From the NCBI GenBank assembly GCA_002919265.1, contig PKEY01000079.1:1-58594 (forward strand): DNA of 58,594 nt, in the 5' to 3' direction. A model generated the notes under the pieces. It had not been told where the DNA came from. It saw only the letters and a program-made list of their open reading frames with translations, and searched no databases. Positions 27,105 through 38,217 of this stretch are shown piece by piece. The DNA comes from Hyphomicrobiaceae bacterium. Lineage in GTDB: Bacteria; Pseudomonadota; Alphaproteobacteria; Rhizobiales; Hyphomicrobiaceae. How positions within the stretch are numbered: position 1 is the first letter of the stretch; the number at the start of each line of letters is the position of its first letter. Position numbers and translations under genes: made by a program.

Positions 27105-29279
27105 ATGCGGCGCCTGCCGGTCGTTATTCCAGTCGCTCTGGACCAAACCTACGATTATCTCGCCCCGCCTGAGGTGGATATCGCTCCGGGCTCATTCGTC
27201 CTGGTGCCGTTCGGTCCCCAATACCGCATTGGCATCGTGTGGGACAGGGCGATCGGCTCCCAGCGAGAGGTTTCCCCGAAAAAGCTGAAAGCGCTGACGG
27301 AACGCCTTGACGTTCCGCCACTGCCGCAGATCTCGCTGCGGTTCGCCGAGTGGGTCGCCCGCTACACGCTCTCCCCCATCGGCATGGTCGCGCGCATGAT
27401 GATGGGGACGCAGGCACTGTTCGAGCCCGCCAAACCGCGGTTCGGCGTCCGCATCGTCGAAGGCGCGCCGGAGCCGGCGCGCATGACCCCGGCCCGGAAG
27501 CGCGCACTTGAAATCGCCCGTGACGGGCAGTGTCGGGCCAAGTCGGCACTTGCGGCGGAGGCTGGCTGTAGCACCGCGGTTATCGAGGGGCTCATCGAGG
27601 CGGGCGTTCTGGTCGAGGTGGCTATTCCGGATAAACGCTTTCCGATGCCGATCCCCGACTACAAGACGCTCGAGTTTACCCCGGAACAGGAACGCGCGGC
27701 CTACGCGCTTCGCGCCGCTGTGGACGCCGGCAATTTCTCGGTCACCCTTCTCGATGGCGTAACCGGCTCAGGCAAGACGGAGGTCTATTTCGAAGCAGTA
27801 GCCCAGGCCCTAGTGCGGAAACGGCAGGTGCTCATCATGCTGCCGGAAATCGCACTGACGAGCCAGTTCCTGAGCCGGTTCGAAGGCCGCTTTGGCTGCC
27901 AACCCGTCGAATGGCATTCCGCATTGGCATCGAATGAGCGTGCGCGCGTTTGGCGGGCCGTCGCGTCGGGCGAAGCCCGCGTGGTGGTTGGCGCGCGCTC
28001 GGCCTTGTTCCTCCCCTATCGCGAGCTCGGCCTCATCGTGGTCGATGAGGAGCACGACCAGGGCTACAAGCAGGACGACCGCGTCCATTACCAGGCCCGC
28101 GACATGGCTGTCGTGCGCGGCAGCCTCGGCAAATGCGCGGTAGTCTTGGCCTCGGCGACTCCGTCGATCGAAACGCACGTCAATGCGCGGACAGGGCGCT
28201 ATCGCCACCTCGTGCTGCCGGGCCGTTATTCCGGAACGGAGCTGCCACAGATCGAAGCGATCGATCTGCGCAAACATCCGCCGGAGAAAGGGCGCTGGCT
28301 GTCACCCCTGCTCGTCCAGGCCATCGAGGAAACGACCGCAAAGGGGCAGCAAACACTTTTATTCCTGAACCGCCGCGGATATGCGCCTCTTACGCTTTGC
28401 CGGACGTGCGGCACCCGCATCGAGTGTCCCCAGTGCTCGGCATGGCTCGTGGAGCATCGCTTCCGCCGGAAGCTGACTTGCCATCACTGCGGGTTCGCGC
28501 TGCCCGTTCCCGAGAAGTGTCCCAAATGCGGAGACGCCGACTCCCTTGTGGCCTGCGGCCCCGGGGTCGAGCGGATTGCCGAGGAAGTCTCCGAACGCTT
28601 CCCCAACGCGCGGCTGGCCTTGCTCTCCAGCGACCTGATCCCCAGCCTTACCGAAATGCGCAAGGTGATCGCCGCCATCGAGAACCAGGAAGTGGACATC
28701 ATCATCGGCACGCAGATCGTCGCCAAGGGCCACCACTTCCCTGACCTCGCGACGGTCGGCGTCGTCGACGGCGATCTCGGCCTCGGGCAGGCAGACCCGC
28801 GGGCTGCCGAGCGCACTTTCCAGCTCCTGCACCAGGTAACGGGACGCGCCGGCCGATCTTTCGCACAAGGTCGCGGTTTCGTTCAGACCCACATGCCCGA
28901 CCACCCGGTCATGCAGGCGATCATTTCCGGGGACCGGGAAGCCTTTCTTGACCGCGAAGTTGCGCAACGGCAGGCGGCCGGCATGCCACCATTCGGCCGT
29001 TTGGCCGCGCTCATTATATCAGCTCCACAAAAGGAAGTTGCGGAAGGGTATGCCCGCGAGGTCGTGCGCCGGGCACCACCTGCCGAGCGCATCGCGGTGC
29101 TGGGACCAGCCGAGGCGCCTTTGGCGATCATCCGTGGTCGGCACCGGTGGCGCATCTTGGTCAAGGCGCCTCGAGATATCGACGTGCAGGCTTACCTCCG
29201 CGCCTGGCTTTCGGCGACACCCGAACCCAAAGGAGATCTCCGGCTGGTCGTAGATATCGATCCGTACAACTTTCTTTAG
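27105..29279 (+). CDS. priA: Primosomal protein N' (replication restart helicase PriA)
   Basis: About 724 residues. An N-terminal 3'-end-binding domain (VVIPVALDQTYDYLAPPE) precedes the helicase core: Walker A GVTGSGKTEVYF, DEEHD box and the C-terminal helicase lobe GTQIVAKGHHFPDLATVGVVDGD. Eight zinc-binding cysteines sit in CRTCGTRIECPQC, CHHCG and CPKCG. PriA restarts stalled replication forks. An in-frame TTG at 27063 would add 14 residues; neither start has a strong ribosome site, and I prefer the ATG giving MRRLPVV. Confidence 0.95.
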   Translation: MRRLPVVIPVALDQTYDYLAPPEVDIAPGSFVLVPFGPQYRIGIVWDRAIGSQREVSPKKLKALTERLDVPPLPQISLRFAEWVARYTLSPIGMVARMMMGTQALFEPAKPRFGVRIVEGAPEPARMTPARKRALEIARDGQCRAKSALAAEAGCSTAVIEGLIEAGVLVEVAIPDKRFPMPIPDYKTLEFTPEQERAAYALRAAVDAGNFSVTLLDGVTGSGKTEVYFEAVAQALVRKRQVLIMLPEIALTSQFLSRFEGRFGCQPVEWHSALASNERARVWRAVASGEARVVVGARSALFLPYRELGLIVVDEEHDQGYKQDDRVHYQARDMAVVRGSLGKCAVVLASATPSIETHVNARTGRYRHLVLPGRYSGTELPQIEAIDLRKHPPEKGRWLSPLLVQAIEETTAKGQQTLLFLNRRGYAPLTLCRTCGTRIECPQCSAWLVEHRFRRKLTCHHCGFALPVPEKCPKCGDADSLVACGPGVERIAEEVSERFPNARLALLSSDLIPSLTEMRKVIAAIENQEVDIIIGTQIVAKGHHFPDLATVGVVDGDLGLGQADPRAAERTFQLLHQVTGRAGRSFAQGRGFVQTHMPDHPVMQAIISGDREAFLDREVAQRQAAGMPPFGRLAALIISAPQKEVAEGYAREVVRRAPPAERIAVLGPAEAPLAIIRGRHRWRILVKAPRDIDVQAYLRAWLSATPEPKGDLRLVVDIDPYNFL

Positions 29280-29282
29280 GGC

Positions 29283-29303
29283 TACCGGTTCGCGCCGCCG
29301 GTA
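29283..29303. terminator. Weak terminator hairpin after priA
   Basis: TACCGG (29283-29288) and CCGGTA (29298-29303), followed by ATTTAT. The short stem sits 4 bp after the priA stop codon. Confidence 0.4.
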
Positions 29304-29497
29304 ATTTATCTCAGAATGCGGCATTCAGCCGTACTCCGGCGGTTGATGGGCCGCCATTGCCGTGTTAGAGGGAACGCGGCTTCTGGGAGGGGGCGCGAAG
29401 CCGTCAAGGCGTGCCCTTTTCAGATCCACCTTCGCCCGAGCGGGTGACCGCCGCGGCCAATGCTCCCGATACCCTCAACCCAACGAGGCCGTTCGAC

Positions 29498-30061
29498 GTG
29501 GCGACCGACGAACCAGTTATGGCAAGCGTAGCAGGCCGCTATGCTTCCGCACTTTTCGAGCTGGCTGAGGAGGAAAAGCAGCTCGAGCAGGTAGAAAAAG
29601 ACCTGATTGAATTTCAGAAGCTTCTCGACGCCAGTGAGGATCTGAGGCGCCTGGTGCGCAGCCCGGTCTTCACAAGCGACGAGCAGCTTGCCGCCCTCAC
29701 CGCAGTGCTTCAGAAAGTGGGCATTGAAGGGCTCGCGGCCAATTTCATCAAGCTGACGGCGCGCAACCGGCGCCTGTTCGTTCTTCCTGACATGATCAAG
29801 GCGTTCCGCGCCATGTGCGCGCGGGCCCGCGGCGAGATCGAGGCTGAAGTCGCGGCTGCCTTCCCACTTCAGGATGAGCAGGTGAATGAGTTGAAGGAAG
29901 CCCTGAAGGCATCTGTTGGCGGCAAGGAAGTTCGGGTGAATCTGCGGATCGATCCCGCACTCCTCGGCGGTCTCGTCGTCAAGATTGGCAGCCGGATGAT
30001 CGATTCGTCGCTGCGCACAAAACTGAATTCACTCAAGATTCGTATGAAAGAGGTTGGCTGA
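29498..30061 (+). CDS. atpH: ATP synthase F1 delta subunit
   Basis: 187 residues from a GTG with a CGAGG site upstream, close to the usual length. The frame extends 29 codons further upstream, and an ATG lies 7 codons downstream. [18 protein letters not shown] opens the N-terminal helical domain, and the C-terminal [30 protein letters not shown] is the family signature. It joins the F1 head to the Fo b subunits. The stop overlaps the atpA ATG by one base. As in many alphaproteobacteria, the Fo genes are not in this operon. Confidence 0.93.
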   Translation: MATDEPVMASVAGRYASALFELAEEEKQLEQVEKDLIEFQKLLDASEDLRRLVRSPVFTSDEQLAALTAVLQKVGIEGLAANFIKLTARNRRLFVLPDMIKAFRAMCARARGEIEAEVAAAFPLQDEQVNELKEALKASVGGKEVRVNLRIDPALLGGLVVKIGSRMIDSSLRTKLNSLKIRMKEVG

Positions 30062-31593
30062 TGGACATCCGGGCCGCTGAGATCTCCGCAATTCTGAAGG
30101 AGCAGATCAAAAACTTCGGCAAGGAAGCCGAGGTTTCCGAAATCGGTCAGGTGCTGTCGGTCGGCGACGGCATCGCTCGCGTTTACGGCCTGGATAACGT
30201 TCAGGCCGGCGAGATGGTGGAGTTCCCGAACGGCATTCGGGGTATGGCCCTGAACCTGGAAGCCGACAACGTCGGTGTCGTTATCTTCGGCCCGGACAGC
30301 GGCATCAAGGAAGGCGACACCGTCAAGCGGACCGGTGCGATCGTCGAGGTTCCGGTTGGCAAGGAGCTCCTCGGCCGCGTCGTCGACGCCCTCGGCAATC
30401 CGATCGACGGGAAGGGTCCGATCAACGCGAAGGAGCGCCGGCGCGTGGACGTGAAGGCGCCCGGCATTCTGCCGCGCAAGTCGGTGCACGAACCGATGGC
30501 CACCGGTCTCAAGGCCATCGACGCACTCATCCCCATCGGCCGCGGTCAGCGCGAGCTCATCATCGGTGACCGTCAGACCGGTAAGACGGCGATCATTCTC
30601 GACACCTTCCTGAACCAGAAGCCACTGAACCAGGGCAACGACGAGTCGCAGAAGCTTTACTGCATCTACGTCGCCGTCGGTCAGAAGCGTTCGACGGTCG
30701 CCCAGTTCGTGAAGGTGCTGGAAGAGCGTGGCGCGCTCGAATACTCGATCGTCGTCGCAGCGACGGCCTCCGATCCGGCCCCCATGCAGTATCTGGCGCC
30801 GTTCGCCGGCTGCACCATGGGCGAATACTTTCGCGACAACGGCATGCACGCGGTGATCGCGTACGACGACCTGTCCAAGCAGGCCGTTGCTTACCGCCAG
30901 ATGTCGCTGCTGCTCCGTCGTCCGCCCGGTCGCGAGGCTTATCCGGGTGACGTCTTCTACCTGCACTCGCGTCTCCTGGAGCGCGCGGCGAAGCTCAACG
31001 ACCAGCACGGCGCTGGCTCTCTGACGGCTCTGCCCGTCATCGAGACACAGGCCAACGACGTGTCGGCGTACATTCCGACGAACGTCATTTCGATCACCGA
31101 CGGTCAGATCTTCCTTGAGACGGACCTCTTCTATCAGGGCATTCGTCCGGCGGTGAACGTCGGTATTTCGGTGTCGCGCGTCGGCTCGGCTGCGCAGACG
31201 AAGGCCATGAAGCAGGTGGCGGGTCGCATTAAGGGTGAGCTCGCTCAGTACCGCGAAATGGCCGCCTTCGCACAGTTTGGCTCTGACCTCGATGCCACGA
31301 CGCAGCGCCTGCTTGCCCGCGGCGCACGCCTCACTGAGCTCCTGAAGCAGCCCCAGTTCTCACCGCTCAAGATGGAAGAGCAGGTGGTGGTGATCTTCGC
31401 CGGTACGCGCGGTTATCTCGACCCGCTGCCTGTGAGCGCCGTTGGCCGCTTCGAGCAGGAGTTGCTCCGCATTATGCGCGATCAGCACGCGGATATCCTC
31501 GAGACAATCCGCACCGAGAAGGCGCTGTCGCCTGAGACGGAGAAGAAGCTGGTCGAGGCTATCGACAAGTTCGCCAAGGCTTTCACGCCGTAA
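30061..31593 (+). CDS. atpA: ATP synthase F1 alpha subunit
   Basis: 510 residues, full length. Canonical [20 protein letters not shown] start, nucleotide-binding [13 protein letters not shown] (about residues 169-181) and the [20 protein letters not shown] segment. It is the regulatory, non-catalytic nucleotide subunit of the F1 hexamer. Confidence 0.98.
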   Translation: MDIRAAEISAILKEQIKNFGKEAEVSEIGQVLSVGDGIARVYGLDNVQAGEMVEFPNGIRGMALNLEADNVGVVIFGPDSGIKEGDTVKRTGAIVEVPVGKELLGRVVDALGNPIDGKGPINAKERRRVDVKAPGILPRKSVHEPMATGLKAIDALIPIGRGQRELIIGDRQTGKTAIILDTFLNQKPLNQGNDESQKLYCIYVAVGQKRSTVAQFVKVLEERGALEYSIVVAATASDPAPMQYLAPFAGCTMGEYFRDNGMHAVIAYDDLSKQAVAYRQMSLLLRRPPGREAYPGDVFYLHSRLLERAAKLNDQHGAGSLTALPVIETQANDVSAYIPTNVISITDGQIFLETDLFYQGIRPAVNVGISVSRVGSAAQTKAMKQVAGRIKGELAQYREMAAFAQFGSDLDATTQRLLARGARLTELLKQPQFSPLKMEEQVVVIFAGTRGYLDPLPVSAVGRFEQELLRIMRDQHADILETIRTEKALSPETEKKLVEAIDKFAKAFTP

Positions 31594-31607
31594 TTTCACA
31601 AAACCGT

Positions 31608-31635
31608 CGGCCGCTTGGGCTTGCCCCGGCGGCCG
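31608..31635. repeat. Hairpin in the atpA-atpG spacer
   Basis: CGGCCGC (31608-31614) pairs with GCGGCCG (31629-31635), with an inner GGGC/GCCC pair around a TT loop. No T tract follows. It lies 15 bp after the atpA stop, likely an mRNA stability or processing element inside the operon. Confidence 0.45.
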
Positions 31636-31767
31636 TTCATCGCAAGGAGCCGGGTGAGCGCCTTGCGGAAAAGCAACTGAGGCACCTTCGGTCATATTTC
31701 CCTGAACCCGGCTATGCGCCATCACAACGCCGGAGCAGCGGGATCGTAGCGAGGACGACGCGGCAAC

Positions 31768-32655
31768 ATGCCTAGCTTGAAGGATCTGAGAAATCGCATC
31801 GCTTCCGTGAAGGCGACGCGCAAGATCACCAGGGCCATGCAGATGGTTGCCGCTGCGAAGCTGCGCCGCGCGCAGGAAGCCGCGACCGCTGCGCGTCCCT
31901 ATGCAGAGCGCATGGATCGCATTCTCGCCAACCTCAACCAGCGCATCACGAGCCGCGAAGGATTGTCCCCGCTGCTGGTCGGCACCGGCCGGGATCAGGT
32001 GCACCTCCTTGTCATAATGACCGCCGAGCGCGGTCTGTGCGGCGGTTTCAACGCCAACATCGCGCGTTTGGCGCGTCAGGACATCCAGCGGCTGCAGAGC
32101 GAAGGCAAGACCGTCAAGCTTCTGTTCGTTGGCCGCAAGGGTTATGACATCCTGCGTCGTGACTACGGGAAGCTGGTCGTCGACCGCGTCGATCTTCGGA
32201 ACGTGCGCCAGCTTGGCTTTACTCACGCGCAGGAGATCGCGGACAAGATTCTGGCTCTCTTTGAAGCTGGCGAGTTTGACGTCTGCACCCTTTACTTCAG
32301 CGAGTTCAAATCGGTCATCTCGCAGAAGCCGACGGCCTTCCAGCTCATTCCAGCAAAGCTTCCGGAGGAGTCGGCTGCGGCGACCAACAACGCGGCGCAG
32401 GCCATTCAGGAGTATGAGCCGAGCGACGAGGAGATCATGACCTATCTCCTCACGCGCAACCTTGCGACTCAGGTTTTCCGCGGTCTGCTTGAGAACGCTG
32501 CCTCTGAGCAGGGCGCTCGGATGACGGCGATGGACAATGCCACCCGCAACGCCGGCGAAATGATCGACAAGCTGACGCTTAACTACAACCGCACGCGTCA
32601 GGCTATGATTACGAAGGAGCTGATCGAGATCATCTCGGGTGCGGAGGCGCTGTAG
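31768..32655 (+). CDS. atpG: ATP synthase F1 gamma subunit
   Basis: 295 residues. The N-terminal rotor helix [33 protein letters not shown] and the C-terminal helix with [24 protein letters not shown] are family signatures. The gene forms the central shaft of F1. It is separated from atpA by 174 bp and from atpD by 149 bp, unusually wide gaps for this operon. Confidence 0.97.
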   Translation: MPSLKDLRNRIASVKATRKITRAMQMVAAAKLRRAQEAATAARPYAERMDRILANLNQRITSREGLSPLLVGTGRDQVHLLVIMTAERGLCGGFNANIARLARQDIQRLQSEGKTVKLLFVGRKGYDILRRDYGKLVVDRVDLRNVRQLGFTHAQEIADKILALFEAGEFDVCTLYFSEFKSVISQKPTAFQLIPAKLPEESAAATNNAAQAIQEYEPSDEEIMTYLLTRNLATQVFRGLLENAASEQGARMTAMDNATRNAGEMIDKLTLNYNRTRQAMITKELIEIISGAEAL

Positions 32656-32696
32656 CCGTCACTTGGATAGCAGACATGGGGCAACCGGAGAGCACC

Positions 32697-32795
32697 ATGA
32701 CTGAAGAACTGAGCACTCTGGTGCTCGAACAACTGGGGCGAACAACGAGGACATCGCCTAGCTTCACGCCGTCAATTCAGAGCTTGCACGCATAG
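32697..32795 (+). other. Possible small ORF or gene remnant between atpG and atpD
   Basis: An ATG with GGAG 7 nt upstream opens 32 codons (MTEELSTLVLEQLGRTTRTS...). The first 13 residues resemble the start of a small coiled-coil protein type seen in Hyphomicrobiales (MTEELSTLVLEQLRAIR...). After that the frame looks non-coding and stops soon, which would suit a decayed gene. The ATG also lies at the edge of an inverted repeat GAGCACCA/TGGTGCTC (32690-32697, 32719-32726). Low certainty. Confidence 0.25.
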
Positions 32796-34238
<1,443 letters not shown>

Positions 34239-34256
34239 GCGGCCAGAAGAGGTCAT

Positions 34257-34523
34257 ATGGCACAAGATGCGGCGACAAGCGGCCGGTTCGGCACCTGCTG
34301 CACCGAGCTTCGAGAAGTGATGGCAGGCGAGGATTTTGAGCCGCTTGTCACCGAAGGTGACGATGGGGTTCTGTACTTCGCTGTCGGGCTCGTCGATTTG
34401 GAAGAGGATGAGCCGGGCATGGTAGACCATCCCCTGTACTTCTGCCCGTTCTGCGGCACACGCCTGCAAACGGAAGAGGAGGTACAGGCGAAGTCTGAAG
34501 CGAACGACGAAGACGACGAGTGA
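34257..34523 (+). CDS. Small Cys-motif protein within the atp operon, unknown function
   Basis: 88 residues, acidic, sitting 18 bp after atpD and 51 bp before atpC in the same orientation. It has a CC pair (C14-C15) and a CPFCG knuckle (C63, C66) followed by TRLQ, a layout that could bind zinc in a zinc-ribbon manner. The C-terminal tail is very acidic (SEANDEDDE). No membrane segment is present. An AGAGG ribosome site precedes the ATG. I know of no ATP synthase subunit like this; it may be a co-transcribed passenger or an accessory factor. Confidence 0.8.
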   Translation: MAQDAATSGRFGTCCTELREVMAGEDFEPLVTEGDDGVLYFAVGLVDLEEDEPGMVDHPLYFCPFCGTRLQTEEEVQAKSEANDEDDE

Positions 34524-34574
34524 GCACCGCACTGCGTGCTCGCCGCCTCGAGAAAGCGGGGCTGAGGAAGGAAC

Positions 34575-34976
34575 ATGGCTGATACGTTCAAGTTCGAGCT
34601 GGTGAGCCCGGAGCGCGTGCTCCTGTCCGAAGATGCGGAGCAGGTGGTTCTGCCGGGTGTGCAGGGAGACTTTGCAGTCCTGCCCAACCACGCCCCCATG
34701 TTGTCCACGCTTCGGCCGGGTATTCTCGAGGTGCAACTGCCCAGCGGGTCGCGCCGCATCTTCGTGAAAGGCGGCTTTGCTGAGGTCGAGCCAGATCGCC
34801 TGACGGTGCTGGCCCAGACGGCGTTTGATGCGGGTGCATCGACGGCGGCAGCTTCCATCACCGCCGAGCTCGAGGCCGCCCAGGCTGAGCTGGATGCGGC
34901 CAAGGATGATGAGGCCCGCTTCATGGCCCAGGAGGCCGTGGACAAACTACGCTCGTTGCAGTCTGGCCGCGCCTAA
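34575..34976 (+). CDS. atpC: ATP synthase F1 epsilon subunit
   Basis: 133 residues. The N-terminal beta sandwich (FKFELVSPERVLLSEDAEQVVLPGVQGDFAVLPNHAPMLS) is typical. The C-terminal helical hairpin is shorter on clear family features but present (about residues 90-130). It regulates F1 by contacting gamma. GAGGAAGG precedes the ATG. It ends the operon and is followed by a terminator. Confidence 0.95.
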   Translation: MADTFKFELVSPERVLLSEDAEQVVLPGVQGDFAVLPNHAPMLSTLRPGILEVQLPSGSRRIFVKGGFAEVEPDRLTVLAQTAFDAGASTAAASITAELEAAQAELDAAKDDEARFMAQEAVDKLRSLQSGRA

Positions 34977-35009
34977 GCGAACCACTTCTCCGCTTTCGAC
35001 AAGAGTTTC

Positions 35010-35032
35010 AAACCCGCCTTCGTGGCGGGTTT
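35010..35032. terminator. Bidirectional terminator after atpC
   Basis: Perfect 9-bp stem AAACCCGCC/GGCGGGTTT with loop TTCGT. The flanking A and T runs allow termination on both strands, between convergent atpC and the Nudix gene. Confidence 0.85.
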
Positions 35033-35039
35033 GTCGTCT

Positions 35040-35555
35040 TCAGGCCGGTTGAAGGAGCTGCGAGAACTCTCGAAGAACCTTTTCGTAGACTGGCCGCCGA
35101 TACGATATCGCCAGCTCGATAACTTCCTCTGGGCTGGCCCAGCGCCAATCCTTGAATTCACGCTTTCGGCCCTTGGTCTTGAGCGAGATTTCGCTGTCCT
35201 CCCCAAGGAACCGCATGGCGACCCAACGCTGTCGCTGACCGCGATACTGCCCCTTCAGGGCAACTCCGATGAGGTCGTCGGGAAGCTCCCAGGTGAGCCA
35301 GTCTGTGATTTCGCCGACAATTTCGATGGATCGGACGCCGGTTTCTTCCTTCAGCTCGCGCAGAGCTGCTTCGCGCGCTGTCTCACCGTCGCGAATTCCG
35401 CCTTGAGGCATCTGCCACACTGGCGGTGCATCCCGCGGCAACCATTTTGGTCGGCGACGACCAATCCAGATATGCCCATTCTTGTTGATGAGCATGATGC
35501 CGACCACGCGGCGATAAGGCAGATCCCATCGATCAACTGGCCGCCGACGACCCAC
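35040..35555 (-). CDS. RppH-like Nudix hydrolase (first of two)
   Basis: 171 residues. The Nudix box GGIRDGETAREAALRELKEETGV is complete. The flanking YRRVVGIMLINKNGHIWIGRR, PPVWQMPQGG and GQRQRWVAMRFLGEDSEISL match RppH/(di)nucleoside polyphosphate hydrolases, which remove pyrophosphate from mRNA 5' ends or hydrolyse Ap(n)A. The start appears to be GTG. It lies 51 bp downstream of a close paralogue. Confidence 0.92.
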   Translation of the reverse strand: MGRRRPVDRWDLPYRRVVGIMLINKNGHIWIGRRRPKWLPRDAPPVWQMPQGGIRDGETAREAALRELKEETGVRSIEIVGEITDWLTWELPDDLIGVALKGQYRGQRQRWVAMRFLGEDSEISLKTKGRKREFKDWRWASPEEVIELAISYRRPVYEKVLREFSQLLQPA

Positions 35556-35606
35556 GAGTCTCGCTCTCCCTGTGTGCAGGCGGCAATTGCATGAGCGGGA
35601 ACTGGT

Positions 35607-36125
35607 CTAGACCGAGGACACCTGCCCGCCCAGCAGGGGGGCGAAAGTGGCGATCACGTTGGAATAGACATCCCGCTTGAAAGGAACGGTAAGCGCGGGC
35701 AGTTCGTTCAGGTCCGCCCAACGCCAGGCTTCGAACTCGATTTGATGCCCCGGCGGGGGAATGAGGTTCACCTCGGAGTCGTCACCGAGGAACCGAACAA
35801 GAAACCACTTCTGTCGCTGCCCCCGCCAACGGCCTCCCCAGGCCTTGCCAATTAGGCTCGGCGGCAAATCATACATCAGCCATTCGGGGTGCTCCGCGAT
35901 GATCTCGGCACTGCGAACGCCGGTTTCTTCCATCAACTCGCGGAGAGCGGCCTGCCGGGGATCCTCGTCAGGGTCGATTCCGCCCTGCGGCATCTGCCAC
36001 CAGGTGCCTGGTCCTTCCGGCTCGTTCGGAGCGTCTGCGCGGCGTCCGATCCACACCTGCGCGCGCTGGTTCACCAGCATGATGCCAACGCAAGGCCGAT
36101 AGCTTTCGATCGGATAGCTTGTCAT
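35607..36125 (-). CDS. RppH-like Nudix hydrolase (second of two)
   Basis: 172 residues starting MTSYPIESYRPCVGIMLVNQ. The Nudix box is GGIDPDEDPRQAALRELMEETGV, and GTWWQMPQGG and GQRQKWFLVRFLGDDSEVNL match RppH. It is a tandem paralogue of the downstream gene, similar along the whole length. One may act on mRNA 5' ends and the other on dinucleoside polyphosphates; sequence alone cannot assign them. It is upstream in the likely two-gene operon. Confidence 0.93.
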   Translation of the reverse strand: MTSYPIESYRPCVGIMLVNQRAQVWIGRRADAPNEPEGPGTWWQMPQGGIDPDEDPRQAALRELMEETGVRSAEIIAEHPEWLMYDLPPSLIGKAWGGRWRGQRQKWFLVRFLGDDSEVNLIPPPGHQIEFEAWRWADLNELPALTVPFKRDVYSNVIATFAPLLGGQVSSV

Positions 36126-36292
36126 CAACGTGCTCCTGCGCGCAGATGCCGTCGCACAATAGATTTAGTTTGCATCTCGACCGCCACCATTGGCGGCCAA
36201 ATACAATCTATCAAGTGGCTGGAAAAAATGATGGCATCCGTGGCGAGTGCCCACGGATTCCCTAAGATAAGGAAACGCAGGTCGTCTGCGGC

Positions 36293-37168
36293 TCACCGCG
36301 TCGGCACTGGCTTCTCGCCCCTGTAGTCGTAGAAGCCCCGCTGCGTCTTACGGCCAAGCCAGCCGGCTTCCACATACTTCACCAGCAGCGGACAGGGGCG
36401 GTACTTGGAGTCGGCAAGCCCTTCGTAAAGCACCTGCATTACGGACAGGCAGGTGTCGAGACCGATGAAATCCGCGAGTTCGAGCGGCCCCATTGGGTGA
36501 TTGGCACCGAGCCGCATGGCCTTGTCGATCGCCTCGACCGTGCCGACGCCCTCGTAAAGAGTGTAAACGGCCTCGTTGATCATCGGCAGCAGAATGCGGT
36601 TGACGATAAAGGCCGGGAAGTCCTCGGCGACTGCGATGGTCTTGCCCAGTGACTCCACGAACTCCCGCGCCGTCGCGAAGGTGTCATCCTCCGTCGCTAT
36701 ACCCCGGATCAGCTCCACGAGCTGCATCACCGGCACGGGGTTCATGAAGTGCATGCCGATGAACCGTTCGGGGCGCTTTGTGATCGACGCCAGACGGGTA
36801 ATCGAAATGGACGATGTGTTCGAAGCGACGATCGCATCGGGCTTCACCTTGGGGGAAAGCTCGGTGAAGATCTTGCGCTTGACGCTCTCGTCCTCCGTGG
36901 CCGCTTCGATGACCAGGTCGCAATCCGCGAAGGCATCGTAATCGGGCGCGTAGGAAATTCGCTGGAGGGCAGCTTGCTTGTCGGCCACCGTGATGATGCC
37001 GCGCGCAATCTGCCGGTCCATATTGCGCCCTATGGTTTCAATCGCCTTGTCGACGGCTTCCTTGGTCAGGTCCGTCAAAAGGACATCATAGCCCGCGAGC
37101 GCAACAACGTGGGCAATGCCGCTGCCCATCTGACCAGCGCCGATTACCCCCACCTTCTTGATGGCCAC
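36293..37168 (-). CDS. hbd: 3-hydroxybutyryl-CoA dehydrogenase
   Basis: 291 residues from a GTG with GGAG 8 nt upstream, giving the canonical MAIKKVGVIGAGQMGSGIAHV start; an ATG six codons earlier is also possible. It has an NAD-binding Rossmann fold with GAGQMGSG, the catalytic His in FIGMHFMNPVPVMQLVEL and the C-terminal domain with GANHPMGPLELADFIGLD. It oxidises 3-hydroxybutyryl-CoA in beta-oxidation or PHB-related pathways. It lies downstream of etfB-etfA, which could accept electrons from the partner acyl-CoA dehydrogenase. Confidence 0.95.
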   Translation of the reverse strand: MAIKKVGVIGAGQMGSGIAHVVALAGYDVLLTDLTKEAVDKAIETIGRNMDRQIARGIITVADKQAALQRISYAPDYDAFADCDLVIEAATEDESVKRKIFTELSPKVKPDAIVASNTSSISITRLASITKRPERFIGMHFMNPVPVMQLVELIRGIATEDDTFATAREFVESLGKTIAVAEDFPAFIVNRILLPMINEAVYTLYEGVGTVEAIDKAMRLGANHPMGPLELADFIGLDTCLSVMQVLYEGLADSKYRPCPLLVKYVEAGWLGRKTQRGFYDYRGEKPVPTR

Positions 37169-37254
37169 CGCATTAGCTCCTGGCATCGACTGTTACTCGC
37201 TTACTCGAGCGGTCGTGAGACCCACGCTCGTCTCGGTTGCCCCTAGTCTCTTTC

Positions 37255-38217
37255 TCAGTTTACCGCCTTCTTGGCGTACCCGGCCTTTTCCAGTTCCGCC
37301 TCAAGCTCGGGAAGCGCCTGGAAGAGGTCTGCCACAAGGCCGTAATCAGCCACCTGGAAGATCGGAGCCTCGCCATCCTTATTGATGGCGACGATCACCT
37401 TCGAGTCCTTCATACCAGCGAGGTGCTGGATGGCACCGGAAATGCCGACAGCAACGTAAAGCTCTGGAGCCACGACCTTGCCCGTCTGGCCGACTTGTAG
37501 ATCGTTCGGTGCGTAGCCGGCGTCGACAGCCGCGCGGCTCGCGCCCATCGCTGCTCCCAGTCGATCCGCGATCGGCTCGATGTACTTCTTGAAGTTCTCA
37601 GCAGATTGAAGCCCGCGGCCACCGGAGATGACGATCCTCGCGGAGGTCAGCTCAGGCCGATCAGACTTGGCGATCTCTGCCCGCTCGAATGCAGAAAGCC
37701 CGACAGGGTCGGGCGCGGAAATCGTCTCAATAGTTGCTGAACCGCCTTCCGGAGCTGCTGCGAAGGCCGCCGTACGTACCGTGACAACTTTCTTGGCGTC
37801 AGTCGCCTGAACGGTTTGGATGGCGTTACCGGCGTAGATCGGGCGCTCGAACGTGTCAGGCGATTTCACCGCCGTGATGTCGGAAATCTGCATGACATCG
37901 AGCATCGCGGCGACCCGCGGAAGCAAATTTTTGCCGCGCGCCGTAGAAGCAGCGACCAGCGCATCGTAGTTCGCCATCAGCGGAACGATCAGCGCCGTCA
38001 TCTCCTCGGCCAGCTGATGGGCAAGATGAGGAGCATCAGCCACCAGAACCTTGGTAACGCCCTGGATCTTGGCCGCCTGCTCAGCAGCGGCCCGGCAGTT
38101 CGCGCCGGCAACGAGAACGTGAACCTCGCCCCCGAGTGCAGCTGCCGCCGTTACCGCTTTGGCCGTCGCCGAGTTCAACGCCTCGTTGGTATGTTCCGCA
38201 ACAACTAGGGCCGTCAT
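37255..38217 (-). CDS. etfA: Electron transfer flavoprotein alpha subunit
   Basis: 320 residues. The C-terminal FAD-binding domain contains [60 protein letters not shown] and [21 protein letters not shown], the EtfA signature. It pairs with EtfB to pass electrons from acyl-CoA dehydrogenases to ETF-ubiquinone oxidoreductase. Its ATG overlaps the etfB stop by one base (TAATG), so the two are translationally coupled. Confidence 0.97.
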   Translation of the reverse strand: MTALVVAEHTNEALNSATAKAVTAAAALGGEVHVLVAGANCRAAAEQAAKIQGVTKVLVADAPHLAHQLAEEMTALIVPLMANYDALVAASTARGKNLLPRVAAMLDVMQISDITAVKSPDTFERPIYAGNAIQTVQATDAKKVVTVRTAAFAAAPEGGSATIETISAPDPVGLSAFERAEIAKSDRPELTSARIVISGGRGLQSAENFKKYIEPIADRLGAAMGASRAAVDAGYAPNDLQVGQTGKVVAPELYVAVGISGAIQHLAGMKDSKVIVAINKDGEAPIFQVADYGLVADLFQALPELEAELEKAGYAKKAVN

